A stretch of 64,000 bases of DNA from Deltaproteobacteria bacterium. Its GTDB lineage: Bacteria > Desulfobacterota > Desulfobulbia > Desulfobulbales > Desulfobulbaceae. This document shows, piece by piece, positions 37,799-47,400 of this stretch. A program made the position numbers and the translations under genes. The DNA is taken from contig JAJRQC010000062.1 in the NCBI GenBank assembly GCA_024280455.1, forward strand, positions 1 to 64,000, in the 5' to 3' direction. The notes beneath the pieces were generated by a model. It did no database searches. It was given only the letters and a program-made list of their open reading frames with translations, and was not told where the DNA came from. Every line of letters starts with the position of its first letter. The stretch's first letter is position 1.

Positions 37799-39389
37799 AT
37801 ATTGTCTCCTGTTTATGTTGAATACATTCTTTGACAGCTTCCGGCAGCATGGCCGCAACTTCCGAGGCCGTATAGCCATAGGCCGTTTTCCGGGCAAGAA
37901 TATCTGCAGCAAGCCCATGCAGATATACTCCGGTGCAGGCGGCATCCCAGGAGGAAAGCCCCTGGGCGAGCAGACTGCCGATCAAACCCGCAAGCACATC
38001 ACCCATCCCACCGGTGGCCATGCCCTGGTTTCCGGTCGGATTTATCGCCCAGTTCCCATGATTATGGGCAATGATCGTCCCTGCACCTTTTAACACTGTA
38101 ACAACCTCTTCCCTGCAGTCCAGGCAGAGACTTCCGGCCGTTGCAATTCTACGGCGCTGGATATCCGGAGTCGTCTGTCCGGTCAGCCTGGCCATCTCAC
38201 CCGGATGTGGGGTTAATACCCTGGGCCCGCCTGGTTCGGCAAGAACATCTTTATGTTCGCTCAATATGTTCAGAGCGTCCGCATCCACCACCATGGGCAA
38301 GGGGACGTTTCGGTACAGATGGACAACCAGCTCCTTGGTTTCCTGCCCTGTTCCCAGGCCGGGACCGAGAACGACCGCGGTTTTCCCGGTCAGGGTGTCG
38401 AAAATAAGCGTGCTGTCTTTTATAGACAGGCAACCGACTGAGCAGGGCAGGGCAATGGTCATAGCCTCAATCAGGTTCTGTTCAAAGACGGTGTTTAAAT
38501 TATGGGGCACAGCGGCAGTGACCAGCCCGCAGCCGCTGTGGAGTGCGGCCCGGCTGCTTAAAATCGCAGCCCCGGTCTTGCCGGTTGAACCGCCAAGCAC
38601 AAGGAGGTGGCCATGGCTGCCTTTGTGTGAATCAATTGATCGTTTGGGCAGTCGTGTTGCGACAGCCGGGGTGAGCACCTCACCTCTAAGTTCTGATTGC
38701 TGCACAGCGGCATCCGGGATACCGATATCAACGATCTTTAGACTGCCGATGGCAGCTCCGCCATCCAGGTAATGGGCCGGTTTGGCCAGTCCATAGGTTG
38801 CGGTTAAGTCCGCCCGAACCGCTGTGCCGAGAACCTGACCGGTATCAGCTTCGAGCCCGGATGGGAGATCAACCGCCGCAACCGGCCAGTTGAACTCGTT
38901 GTGCAGGTCATTAATAAGAGCAATAACCCGGGCCAGATGACCGGTTATCTCACGGCCAAGCCCGGTACCAAACAGCGCATCGACCAGGCAGCCAACCGGA
39001 TGTTCCCCGTGTCGGCGGAGAATGGTCGTGGTGATTTCGGCCCTGTCAAAGGAATCACCCAGAACAATGGAATCGCATTTGAGGTTGTTTACGATCAAGG
39101 CGTTGATTGCAGCATCACCTTTAAGCCGTTCAGGCGGCAGGGCAAAGAGAAGAAACGGATGCCCTCCTCCCTGTTGAATGCGGCGGGCAATAACCAGGCC
39201 GTCATCACCGTTATTGCCGGGCCCTATAAAAAGAACCACGGTTTTTCCGGCACAGGAGCCCAGTTCCCTTTCCATGAATGCAACGGTTCCCTGGCCGGCA
39301 TTTTCCATCAGGACAATGCCGGGGATCCCATATTCATCAATAGTCAGTCGATCGAGTTGCTGCATTTCGGCAGCCATGGCAATGTTCAT
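37710..39389 (-). CDS. nnrD: Bifunctional NAD(P)H-hydrate epimerase/dehydratase
   Basis: Repairs hydrated NADH and NADPH. N-terminal epimerase domain: GIPGIVLMENAG, FIGPGNNGDDGLVIAR, DALFGTGLGREI, DLPSGLEADTG. C-terminal dehydratase (carbohydrate-kinase fold): HLLVLGGSTGKTGAA, VLGPGLG, VVDADALN, LTPHPGEMARL and NQGMATGGMGDVLAG. The ATG at 39389 with AGGAAGAG upstream was chosen over the open frame to 39533. As read, the 3' end overlaps the CBS gene by 89 bases with a tail unlike the family; a missing A near 37836 would end the gene before the CBS ribosome site. Confidence 0.93.
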   Translation of the reverse strand: MNIAMAAEMQQLDRLTIDEYGIPGIVLMENAGQGTVAFMERELGSCAGKTVVLFIGPGNNGDDGLVIARRIQQGGGHPFLLFALPPERLKGDAAINALIVNNLKCDSIVLGDSFDRAEITTTILRRHGEHPVGCLVDALFGTGLGREITGHLARVIALINDLHNEFNWPVAAVDLPSGLEADTGQVLGTAVRADLTATYGLAKPAHYLDGGAAIGSLKIVDIGIPDAAVQQSELRGEVLTPAVATRLPKRSIDSHKGSHGHLLVLGGSTGKTGAAILSSRAALHSGCGLVTAAVPHNLNTVFEQNLIEAMTIALPCSVGCLSIKDSTLIFDTLTGKTAVVLGPGLGTGQETKELVVHLYRNVPLPMVVDADALNILSEHKDVLAEPGGPRVLTPHPGEMARLTGQTTPDIQRRRIATAGSLCLDCREEVVTVLKGAGTIIAHNHGNWAINPTGNQGMATGGMGDVLAGLIGSLLAQGLSSWDAACTGVYLHGLAADILARKTAYGYTASEVAAMLPEAVKECIQHKQETIYEKSTRYHDNRSDHGKCIHARQRAGQAPL

Positions 39390-39594
39390 GTGCTCTTCCT
39401 TCTGATGGTCTCTGTTACTTGCTCGGGGAAATTTTTTTCTATTGTAAAGAGTATACGCATTATTTTCGGGAACGGCAAACATCTCTGGTGCCGGTCGCCA
39501 AAATAGAGAGCTACCACAATTTATTCTGTACAAATGGCCGTTGTTGGATTAAAAGGAATTATTCTCGCGTGTTAATCCTGCCAGGAGGTTCACC

Positions 39595-40170
39595 ATGCTG
39601 CGTAGATCATGCCCATGTTTGTTCCTGATCCTTTTTTTAACCCTGTACGGTTGCAGTTCGATTCAGGTCAACACGGATTTTGACGACGAAGCCGATTTTT
39701 CGGCAATTCACACCTACAGCTGGAAAGCGGTTAATGTTTCCGGAGATGCCCTGGCCAACAACCCTTTACTGTATAAACGGATTGTCAAGTCCATTGACGG
39801 CTATCTACAGGACAGGGGCTATCAACAGGCGGATCCGGGCGTTGCAGACATCCTGGTTGCCATCCACGCTGTGACAAAAGAAAAAATGCGGGTGACGGAC
39901 TGGGGCGGACCGCGCGGCTACTACAGAGATCCCTGGTATGATCCCTGGTGGGGGGGCAGCGCCTACGGCGGCCGGGTCGACGTCAGTTACTATACCGAAG
40001 GAACCCTGGTGATCGACATTGTTGATCGCAGGCGGCACGAACTTATCTGGCGCGGCCTGGGAACCTCCATTGTCCACAAGTATTCCGATCCGGGAAAAAT
40101 GGAAAAAGCCGTTAATGAATATGTCGGCGAGATATTAGACCGGTTTCCGCCCGGGTATAAACCTGAGTAA
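39595..40170 (+). CDS. DUF4136 family lipoprotein
   Basis: A 191-residue envelope lipoprotein. Signal peptide with lipobox LTLYGCSS (Cys20), then the DUF4136 pattern: VNTDFDDEADFSAIHTYSW, LVAIHAVTKEK, and the C-terminal GTLVIDIVDRRRHELIWRG. A Trp/Tyr/Gly-rich stretch near residues 105-130 (YYRDPWYDPWWGG) is common in this family. Function unknown. AGGAGG precedes the ATG. Confidence 0.9.
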   Translation: MLRRSCPCLFLILFLTLYGCSSIQVNTDFDDEADFSAIHTYSWKAVNVSGDALANNPLLYKRIVKSIDGYLQDRGYQQADPGVADILVAIHAVTKEKMRVTDWGGPRGYYRDPWYDPWWGGSAYGGRVDVSYYTEGTLVIDIVDRRRHELIWRGLGTSIVHKYSDPGKMEKAVNEYVGEILDRFPPGYKPE

Positions 40171-40421
40171 GCGGTCCTTGAACAAGAATTTTTTTTCATG
40201 TGTCCGGATTTTGAACACGTAAATTTGAACTGATTACCTGCAAAGCTCAGCTTGTCACGAATCAGGGATAACATCGCCTGTTCAACTGGATTGTAACAGC
40301 CGATGAATTCATATTTAGGTATAAATTCATTGGGTTGGTAACGCCCTTTGATATTCAGCGATGGTATCCCTATATCAGGCTGAGGATTGTGGGTAATCAG
40401 ATATTTTCATGGAGCAACAGC

Positions 40422-42587
40422 ATGGCCGAACAACAGCAGGCACCGGAAAAAAAGGCTCGTCAATTTGATCTGACCTCGCCCGAGTGGTATCTCAATCGTG
40501 AGTTGACCTGGCTTGAATTTAACCGCAGGGTGCTGCACGAGGGCCAGGATGCCCGAACGCCGCTTCTTGAGCGCATCATGTTTTTGTCCATTGTCGGCTC
40601 AAACCTTGATGAGTTCTTCATGAAGCGGATCGGCGGCCTCAAGCAGCAGGTCGGCGCCGGTTTACGAAAACTCACCGTTGACGGGCGTACTCCGGGCCAG
40701 CAGATTACCGAATGTTACGAGGTTGTCCGTGACCTGCTGAGCCAGCAGCAGAAACTTGAAGGACAATTGCTCGGGCTGCTTGCCAAAAAAAGCATTCGTA
40801 TCGTCAACTATCATCAGTTGACCAAGGCACAGAAGCAGGAGGTAGAGGGCTATTTCCTTGAAAATATTTACCCTCTGCTTACTCCCCAGGGCATGGATCC
40901 TGCCCATCCCTTTCCGTTTATATCCAATCTCTCTCTGAATCTACTGGTTTCCACCCGATTCAAGGAGGATGATCATGTCTATCTTAATCGTATCAAAGTA
41001 CCAACCGGAATCGGGATTCCGCGCTTTATCCAGATAGGAAAAGGGCCTCTGTATGTGCGCTTTGAAGATGTCATTGCCAATAATCTGGCGGCGATTTTTC
41101 CGGACATGGTTATTGAAAGCTGTGAGCTGTTCCGGGTCACCCGAAATGCCATCACCGAAAAGACCCTGGATCAGGCCAACGACCTGCTGGCCATGATTGA
41201 ATCCGCCCTGCGGGATCGGAAATTTGCTGAAATCGTGCGGCTTGAGGTCGGTAGCTGCATGACCCCGAATCATCGCGGAATGCTGACGGCAGAGCTTGGT
41301 ATCGATAAGGATACCGATGTCTTTACCGTTGACGGTATCATGGGCAAATGCGACCTGTTTGAAATTGCCTCCATTGACCGGCCCGAGCTCCATTATCCGC
41401 CGCATCAACCTCTTGATCATTACCGTCTGGCAGGTGACTCGCCCAATCTTTTTCATGTTATCCGGGAAGAAGGGGCTATTCTGCTTCAGCATCCGTATGA
41501 GTCTTTCGAGTCTTCGGTGGAACGTTTTCTTAAAGAGGCCAGTGTTGATCCCAAGGTGCTTGCAATCAAGATGACCCTGTATCGAACCTCCTCGGATTCG
41601 CGTGTTATCCAGTACCTGCTTGATGCGGCCCAGAACGGCAAACAGGTTGCCGTGGTCGTCGAACTCAAGGCCCGCTTTGACGAATCGGCAAATATCCACT
41701 GGGCCGGATACCTTGAACAGGCCGGAGTCCATGTAACCTATGGCGTTGTCGGCCTGAAGACCCATTCCAAGGTTGTTTTTGTTGTTCGGCGGGATTACAA
41801 CGGCCTCAAGCGCTATGCCCATATCGGCACCGGCAACTATCATGCCGGAACTGCCCGTATGTATAGCGATCTAGGCCTGTTGACCTGTGACCAGGATATC
41901 GGCGACGACCTGACCGAACTGTTTAATTATCTGACCATGGGCTATGCCCCGGCCAGGAAATATAAAAAATTGCTGCCCTCACCCAAGATCCTCAAGAAAG
42001 GGCTCCTCAATCGCATTGAGCATGAGATTGAGTATCACAGAAAAGAAAAAAACGGCTTGATCCAGTTTAAAACCAATGCCCTGGAAGACAAGGACATCAC
42101 CAAGGCATTGTACAAGGCTTCTCAGGCCGGAGTTCATGTGGATCTTCTTGTCCGGGACACATGCAGACTGAGGCCGGGAATCGAAGGGCTGTCCGACAAT
42201 ATACGCGTTATTTCCACGGTCGGCCGGTTTCTCGAACACTGCCGGATATATTACTTCAAAAATAACGGCAATGAGGAATATTATATCGGCTCAGCCGACA
42301 TTATGAAACGCAACCTTGAGGAACGGGTTGAGGTCATGACTCCGGTGGAACCTAAGGTGTTGCAGGTCGAACTCCGCAAAATCCTTGATGTACAGCTTAA
42401 AGACCGGCGAGGTGCCTGGGAAATGCAGCCCGACGGCACCTATATCCAGCTGCAGCCCACCGCCCGTGGAGAACAGCGCAGTGCTCAGGAACAACTCATG
42501 GAAATGGCGGAGAAAAGGCTGGCCGAGGCCCGGCGTTTATTTAAGAAAAAGAGTAAGAAAAAGATCGCCAAACGTAAACGCAAATAA
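40422..42587 (+). CDS. ppk1: Polyphosphate kinase 1
   Basis: Makes polyphosphate from ATP reversibly. The 721-residue sequence shows YLNRELTWLEFNRRVLHE near residue 20, FLSIVGSNLDEFFMKR, VKTLYR-type ATP-binding IKMTLYRTSSDS, the phospho-histidine region YAHIGTGNYHAGTARMYSD and a C-terminal EEYYIGSADIMKRNLEERV. The ATG at 40422 has GGAG upstream and fits the family N-terminus; the frame is open to 40335. The C-terminus is Lys-rich. The 250 bases before it hold no gene; an AT-rich inverted repeat (ATGAATTC.. near 40302-40334) may be regulatory. Confidence 0.96.
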   Translation: MAEQQQAPEKKARQFDLTSPEWYLNRELTWLEFNRRVLHEGQDARTPLLERIMFLSIVGSNLDEFFMKRIGGLKQQVGAGLRKLTVDGRTPGQQITECYEVVRDLLSQQQKLEGQLLGLLAKKSIRIVNYHQLTKAQKQEVEGYFLENIYPLLTPQGMDPAHPFPFISNLSLNLLVSTRFKEDDHVYLNRIKVPTGIGIPRFIQIGKGPLYVRFEDVIANNLAAIFPDMVIESCELFRVTRNAITEKTLDQANDLLAMIESALRDRKFAEIVRLEVGSCMTPNHRGMLTAELGIDKDTDVFTVDGIMGKCDLFEIASIDRPELHYPPHQPLDHYRLAGDSPNLFHVIREEGAILLQHPYESFESSVERFLKEASVDPKVLAIKMTLYRTSSDSRVIQYLLDAAQNGKQVAVVVELKARFDESANIHWAGYLEQAGVHVTYGVVGLKTHSKVVFVVRRDYNGLKRYAHIGTGNYHAGTARMYSDLGLLTCDQDIGDDLTELFNYLTMGYAPARKYKKLLPSPKILKKGLLNRIEHEIEYHRKEKNGLIQFKTNALEDKDITKALYKASQAGVHVDLLVRDTCRLRPGIEGLSDNIRVISTVGRFLEHCRIYYFKNNGNEEYYIGSADIMKRNLEERVEVMTPVEPKVLQVELRKILDVQLKDRRGAWEMQPDGTYIQLQPTARGEQRSAQEQLMEMAEKRLAEARRLFKKKSKKKIAKRKRK

Positions 42588-42676
42588 GGTTTTTTTAGTA
42601 GATTTGGTTAAACGGATTTCCAGGATATTTTTTGTTATATTGGCCTGACTTCCCATTGATCCAATAAGGTTTTTTG

Positions 42677-42906
42677 ATGAGAAAGCGGGTTAAAATAGAC
42701 ATAGACTATCGAAAAGACTGTTGATGGGGCTTTAAAGACGTGCGGGCACGTCTGGAAAAGCAGGCGCCCGGAGAGCAGTTTCGCTTTCTCTGTGACCATA
42801 AAATGGCCAAACACTGATAAAATCATCATCAGGGTTCCTGGCGGCTATGCTGACGAAGTTGAAACCGTTCAATGCTGGGGATTGTAAAATAGGAGTACAA
42901 ATGTGA
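42677..42906 (+). CDS. Candidate TusA-like selenoprotein (in-frame TGA), with an apparent one-base deletion
   Basis: The ATG at 42677 (AAGG eight bases upstream) opens MRKRVKIDIDYRKDC, then TGA at 42722-42724, then WGFKDVRARLEKQAPGEQF in the same frame. With TGA read as selenocysteine, the residues after the Cys match E. coli TusA at the same offsets: V+7, R+8, P+16, G+17, E+18, D+25. TusA has Cys-Pro where this has Cys-Sec. As sequenced, the frame stops at 42815; restoring one A in the A4 run at 42800-42803 continues it as NGQTLIKSSSGFLAAMLTKL to a TGA at 42904 that overlaps the next gene's GTG by four bases. That gives about 76 residues, the normal TusA size. TusA proteins carry persulfide sulfur. 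The alternative is a decayed gene. Confidence 0.5.
42722..42752 (+). promoter_or_regulatory. Candidate bacterial SECIS element
   Basis: Directly after the in-frame TGA is a perfect stem GACGTG (42737-42742) and CACGTC (42747-42752) with loop CGGG. The loop begins 18 bases after the TGA and has a G in its first two positions, both within the known tolerance for bacterial SECIS hairpins. The stem is short, so chance remains possible. Confidence 0.45.
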
Positions 42907-43121
42907 ATCACCCAGGGGCAGGAATAGGCGGTTTTTTAATGCTAGCGGTATGGCTTTTCCTGATTGTCGCCGGGGTTATGGCAATCTTTGTACCGTTTTG
43001 GGTGTACCGGATCAGGAATGAAATCATTGGTACGAACAGGCGACTTGACAAGTTGATAGCTTTGTCAGAAAAAACCGGCCGCCGATCAAAAAAGTGTGGC
43101 GACATGGGGTCAAATCTTTAA
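42903..43121 (+). CDS. Small single-span membrane protein
   Basis: A 72-residue protein with one transmembrane helix (LMLAVWLFLIVAGVMAIFV) near residues 12-30 and a basic amphipathic tail (RIRNEIIGTNRRLDKLIAL). I do not recognise a named family, though small proteins of this pattern are frequent. The start is a GTG at 42903 with AGGAG eight bases upstream; the ATG two bases earlier is followed at once by TGA. The GTG overlaps the proposed end of the TusA-like gene (GTGA), suggesting coupling. Confidence 0.7.
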   Translation: MNHPGAGIGGFLMLAVWLFLIVAGVMAIFVPFWVYRIRNEIIGTNRRLDKLIALSEKTGRRSKKCGDMGSNL

Positions 43122-43173
43122 CCATGACAATATAAGCCTCCCTTACACTACCGTGCCTTACCTTATTGAAGGG

Positions 43174-43815
43174 CTAGCCGACCAACAACCTAACCGCCAT
43201 GCCAGCAAACACTGTCATCATGAGCCAGTTTCTGGCTTTTTCCAGGTGCAATCCGGTCCGCGTTCCCGGGCCTGATCCTGCCCATATCCGTTGCACCATT
43301 CCATCTGAAAGAAATACATAAAAAACATCAAAAACAATTCCCACACTGACCAGTATCACGCCAAGCCCAATAAACTGCGGCAGCAGGGCGCCACGTTCTG
43401 ATGATGTGAACTGGGGAAGCAGCAGGCTGCAGAACAGCAGCGCCTTGGGGTTGAGCAGATTGGTAAGAAAGCCGCGCAGCATATCCGAGCCTGCTGAGGA
43501 AAACGTTTGGCCAGGGTCAATGTCCACAGGTCCTGCGTGCATCATCTTCCAGGCCCAGAATAACAGATAACCGGCGCCTGTAAACTTGACGATTTCCAGA
43601 AAAGAAGGGTGGGCGGCAAAGAGAGCCGCCAGCCCCAGGCCTGAGCCAAGAACATGCAGAAAGCGGGCTGCTCCAATACCCGCCAAAGTGTGCAGACCTG
43701 CCCGTCTTCCCTGACCGGCAGAAACTGCCATGATGAGTGCCATGTCCGGGCCCGGTGACAGGTAGACTGCAACCAGTGCGCCAAGGTAGAGCGACAGCAG
43801 AGCCGGTTCAATCAT
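43174..43815 (-). CDS. LysE/RhtB family amino-acid exporter
   Basis: A 213-residue inner-membrane exporter with about six helices and the family signature YLSPGPDMALIMAVSAGQGRRAG near residue 18, plus FLTNLLNPKALLF. Members export amino acids or homoserine lactone. The ATG at 43815 has GGAGGGGG upstream. The open frame to 44187 runs into the divergent regulator gene and is not used. The adjacent divergent Lrp-type regulator probably controls it in response to an amino acid. Confidence 0.92.
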   Translation of the reverse strand: MIEPALLSLYLGALVAVYLSPGPDMALIMAVSAGQGRRAGLHTLAGIGAARFLHVLGSGLGLAALFAAHPSFLEIVKFTGAGYLLFWAWKMMHAGPVDIDPGQTFSSAGSDMLRGFLTNLLNPKALLFCSLLLPQFTSSERGALLPQFIGLGVILVSVGIVFDVFYVFLSDGMVQRIWAGSGPGTRTGLHLEKARNWLMMTVFAGMAVRLLVG

Positions 43816-43938
43816 ATCAATCCCCCTCCAGTAGAAAGCTGTATTGCAGGCAGTATATCGGACGTATCTTGAAATGAGCTTGCTTTGTTGCGTAAAACAT
43901 GGGATAAAAAGGCAAGAATATTCTAAAGAGAGGGTGTT

Positions 43939-44445
43939 ATGAGGGGGAATCCACCCCAACCAGGACTTGATGCCACAGACTATGCCCTGCTGGCCTTGGT
44001 GCAGGAAGACGGGCGTATATCCAACGTCAAAGTGGCCGAGGCGCTCCATTTGAGCGAGACCCCCTGCTGGCGCAGGCTTAAGCGCCTTGAGGCCGACGGC
44101 TACATTGACGGCTATCAGGCCAATCTCAATCGTCAGCGCCTGGGTTTTGGAGTTCTGGCCCTGGTCCAGATATGCTTTGCCAACCATACCGATGATGCGC
44201 CGTCACAGTTTGAAGAAGCAGTACTCGGCATTCCGGAGATACTCTCCTGCCATAATGTAACCGGCGCCGCCGACTATTTTCTGCAAATCCTGGTCCCGGA
44301 TCTCGTTGCCTACGAACGTTTTTTAAGCGGGGTACTGCGCAAGCTTCCGGGAGTCACATCCATTCAGTCAAGTCTTTCGCTCCGAGAGGTGAAAAATACA
44401 ACCCGGCTGCCGTTGGCGTGCCCTGATCCGGTATCAAAGGACTGA
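43939..44445 (+). CDS. Lrp/AsnC family transcriptional regulator
   Basis: A 168-residue regulator with an N-terminal winged helix-turn-helix (LDATDYALLALVQEDGR, VAEALHLSETPCWRRLKRL) and a C-terminal ligand-sensing RAM domain (ILSCHNVTGAADYFLQILVP). It is divergent from the LysE exporter with 123 bases between, the usual arrangement for an amino-acid-inducible exporter. Its stop overlaps the convergent dnaE2 gene by 12 bases. Confidence 0.93.
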   Translation: MRGNPPQPGLDATDYALLALVQEDGRISNVKVAEALHLSETPCWRRLKRLEADGYIDGYQANLNRQRLGFGVLALVQICFANHTDDAPSQFEEAVLGIPEILSCHNVTGAADYFLQILVPDLVAYERFLSGVLRKLPGVTSIQSSLSLREVKNTTRLPLACPDPVSKD

Positions 44446-47400
44446 GGGCACCTCTTCCCGTGATGCTTTGATGCCGGGAACAGGTTGTGCCTGTGCAACC
44501 GTCAGGGTAGAGGCCCCGAAGTCCTGCTCCACGATTCCTTCAAGAAGCAGCGGCCCCTTTGCGTGGAGCAGCCGGCAGAACCGGTGGTATGTCTCGGGAA
44601 AAAACGTACACTCCACCTGATCCGTTTCATCTTCAAAGGTCAGAAATTCCATGGGCCGGCCGCTCTTGGTGCCCACAACTTTTCCGGCGATCGGCCAGCC
44701 CAGGAACCGGATCCTTTTTCGTTTTCCGGCAAATTTTGGAAGGTCCCGGGCCTGAACGGTATTCAGTTCTTTTCTGTATTCATCAAAAAGGAGAATCGGA
44801 TGAATGCTGCAGAGAAACCCCAGTGATCGGTATTCGTTGCGCAGCCGCTCCTGAGGATCTTGCGGTGGAAATATTGGTACCTGGAGCCGGGGTGGAAATA
44901 ACCGCCCCCCCGCCGGGGAGCGGGTCTGTCGCCAGTGGGCCAGTTGGTAGAGCAGGCCGGGTCTTAAACTTTTTGTGTCCGTGTTCGTGTCCGTGGCCTG
45001 CGCAAGGCTGTCCAGCGCACCGGCATGAATAAGCGCCCTGGTCTCATCATCTGCCGGGCAAACCCTTTGCAGAAATTCCAGCATGGATGAGTATTTTTCC
45101 TTTGTCCGTTCTTGGATGATCCGCCTGCTGGCATGGGCCGAGAGGTGCCGAACCGCCATCAGCCCGACCCGGAGCTGTTGCCCGCTGCCGCTCCAGGAGA
45201 TGCGGCTGCCGTTGACATCCGGCGGCTGAATCTGCAAACCTATCCTCCTGGCCTCGGAGAGATAGGCAAAGGTGGAGTAGTAACCGCCCTGGTTTGAGAT
45301 GACGGCGGCCATGAACTCGGCCGGAAAGTGGGCCTTTAAATAGGCGGCCTGAAAGGAAACCCGGGCATAGCTTGCCGAATGCGGCTTGCAGAAGGAATAG
45401 CCGCTGAAACTCATCATCATCTCCCAGATTTTTTCAGCAATCTGCTGTTTCATCCCTTTGTCTGCGGCTGCGGCAAAAAAACGATCCCGAAAGTCGATCA
45501 GCTGCTTTTCTTTATCCTTTTTGGACATGATCTTACGTAATCGGTCGGCTTCCGCCGGAGAAAAACCCAGCTGAACCGCAACCCTGGAGACATCCTCCTG
45601 GTAGACCATAATACCAAAAGTTTCGTTCAAGGTCTCTGCGATCAGGGGGTGCAGAGGCTGCCAGCTGCCGCCGTGCAACCGGCGCAGGTATTCCCGGATA
45701 AACTCATTGGCCGCCGGCCGGATAATGGAGGAGTGGATAACCAGGGATTCAAAATCGCCACGATCCGCCTTTTTCTGCAGTAATCGCATGGCCGGGCTCT
45801 CGATGTAAAAGCAGCCCATGGTCCGGCCCGTCCGCACCATTTGTTGTGTTTTCGGATCATCTTCCGGCAGCCACCGGTCTTCATTAAACGGTGTTGCATT
45901 GTTCCGAACTTCGGCAACCGCGTCCCGGATAACACCCAGGCTGCGGTTGCCGAGCAGGTCGATCTTGATAAGTCCCGCCTTTTCGGCGCCATCCTTTTCC
46001 CACTGGATAACCGGGACCCCCTTGGCCGCATATTCTACCGGCACATAATCGGTCACCGGATCCGGGGTAATGATGACCCCGCCGGGATGGACGGACAGAT
46101 TCCTGGGCGCGCCGATAATCCGTTCGGCCTGGTGGAGAATTTCCGGCCAGGGTTTTTCAAAAGAATGTCCACGCAGGCTCTCCATTTTTTTTAACTGCGA
46201 CAACAGATCATTTTTCCCCTGGCCCGGGCCATGACGAAGGCCGGACAGCTGTTTTGTGACCCGGTTGATTTCATAGGCGGGCAGGCCGAAGACCTTGGCG
46301 GTCTCCCGGATCGCCATCCGGGGCTGCAGGGTGACGTGATTACAGACCATGGCCACCCGGCATCCGTACTTTTCAAACACGGATTGGAGAACCATGTCCC
46401 GTTCATCCCAGGCAAAATCAATGTCGATATCCGGCGCATCCGTGCGGCCCGGATTGAGAAAGCGTTCAAAGTAGAGATTATATTTAATTGGACAGACATT
46501 GGTGATTCGCAGGCAGTAGGCCACCAGCGAGGCCGCGCCTGAGCCGCGGCCGCAGGTACGGGCCACCGGCCGGACAATGTCGCGCACAACTAAAAAATAG
46601 CTGGAAAAACCCATGGCCGCAATAACCTGCAGCTCATGTTCCAACCGGTTGATCACCGCCTGCGGCAACTGGTCGCCGTAGCGCTTTTTTGCCCCGGAAA
46701 AGGCGGCTCGCCGCAGCAGGGCATCGGCCTCTGCCGGAGTTTTGTTATTAAACGGAGGTAGAACAAGCCCGAATTGCGGGCCCTGGAAAGAGCATCGTTC
46801 GGCAATGGCATGACTGTTGCGGATGACCTCGGGCCAGACCTGGAAACGACGTTTGTATTCCCCGGCAGTCGCCAGGTAGCTCTGCGGGGAAGCTGTTTTT
46901 GCTGCAGGCAATCGGGAAAGGGAGGTGTTGAGGGCTATGGCCCGCAGCAGTTTATGGGCCTGATACTCTTGTTTGTGTAAAAAAAAGACATCAGCAATGG
47001 CTGTGGCGGGAATACCCAGCCGGTGAGCAGCATTGCGCAGGGAGCTGCCTGCCTGGGTGGGCCGGTCCACGATCGCGGCCGCTATATCCAGCTCCTGCTC
47101 CCTCCACGTGGTCAGCAGGGCGGTATCGGCTGTGATCAGGATCAACCCCTGCAGTCGGTCCGCCGAAACTGCGGCCGGGGAAAAATCAGGCCGACAGTGC
47201 CGGTCCGTGACCAGGCGGCACAGGTTTTGGTAGCCGTCTTTATTTTTGACCAGACAGAAAACCCGCTGCCCGGCTGTGCGCAGTTCAGCGCCGATTATCG
47301 GCCGAATTGCGTGTTCCCTACAGGCATTAAGAAAGTTCCATAATCCATACAGATTGTTGATATCGGTCAGGCCGATGGTTGCATGGCCCAGTTTTCTTGC

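Noticed and set aside
40230-40421. Pho box before ppk1
   Set aside because: CTTGTCACGAATC resembles half of a Pho box, but no second half-site at the right distance was found.
42805-42887. Alternative reading of the TusA-like C-terminus as KIIIRVPGGYADEVETVQCWGL
   Set aside because: This frame needs an extra base in the sequence rather than a missing one, ends before the next gene without overlap, and is opposite to the other frame breaks in the window.
43816-44187. N-terminal extension of the LysE protein
   Set aside because: It would run through the promoter region and into the divergent Lrp gene; the ATG at 43815 has a strong ribosome site and starts at the first helix.
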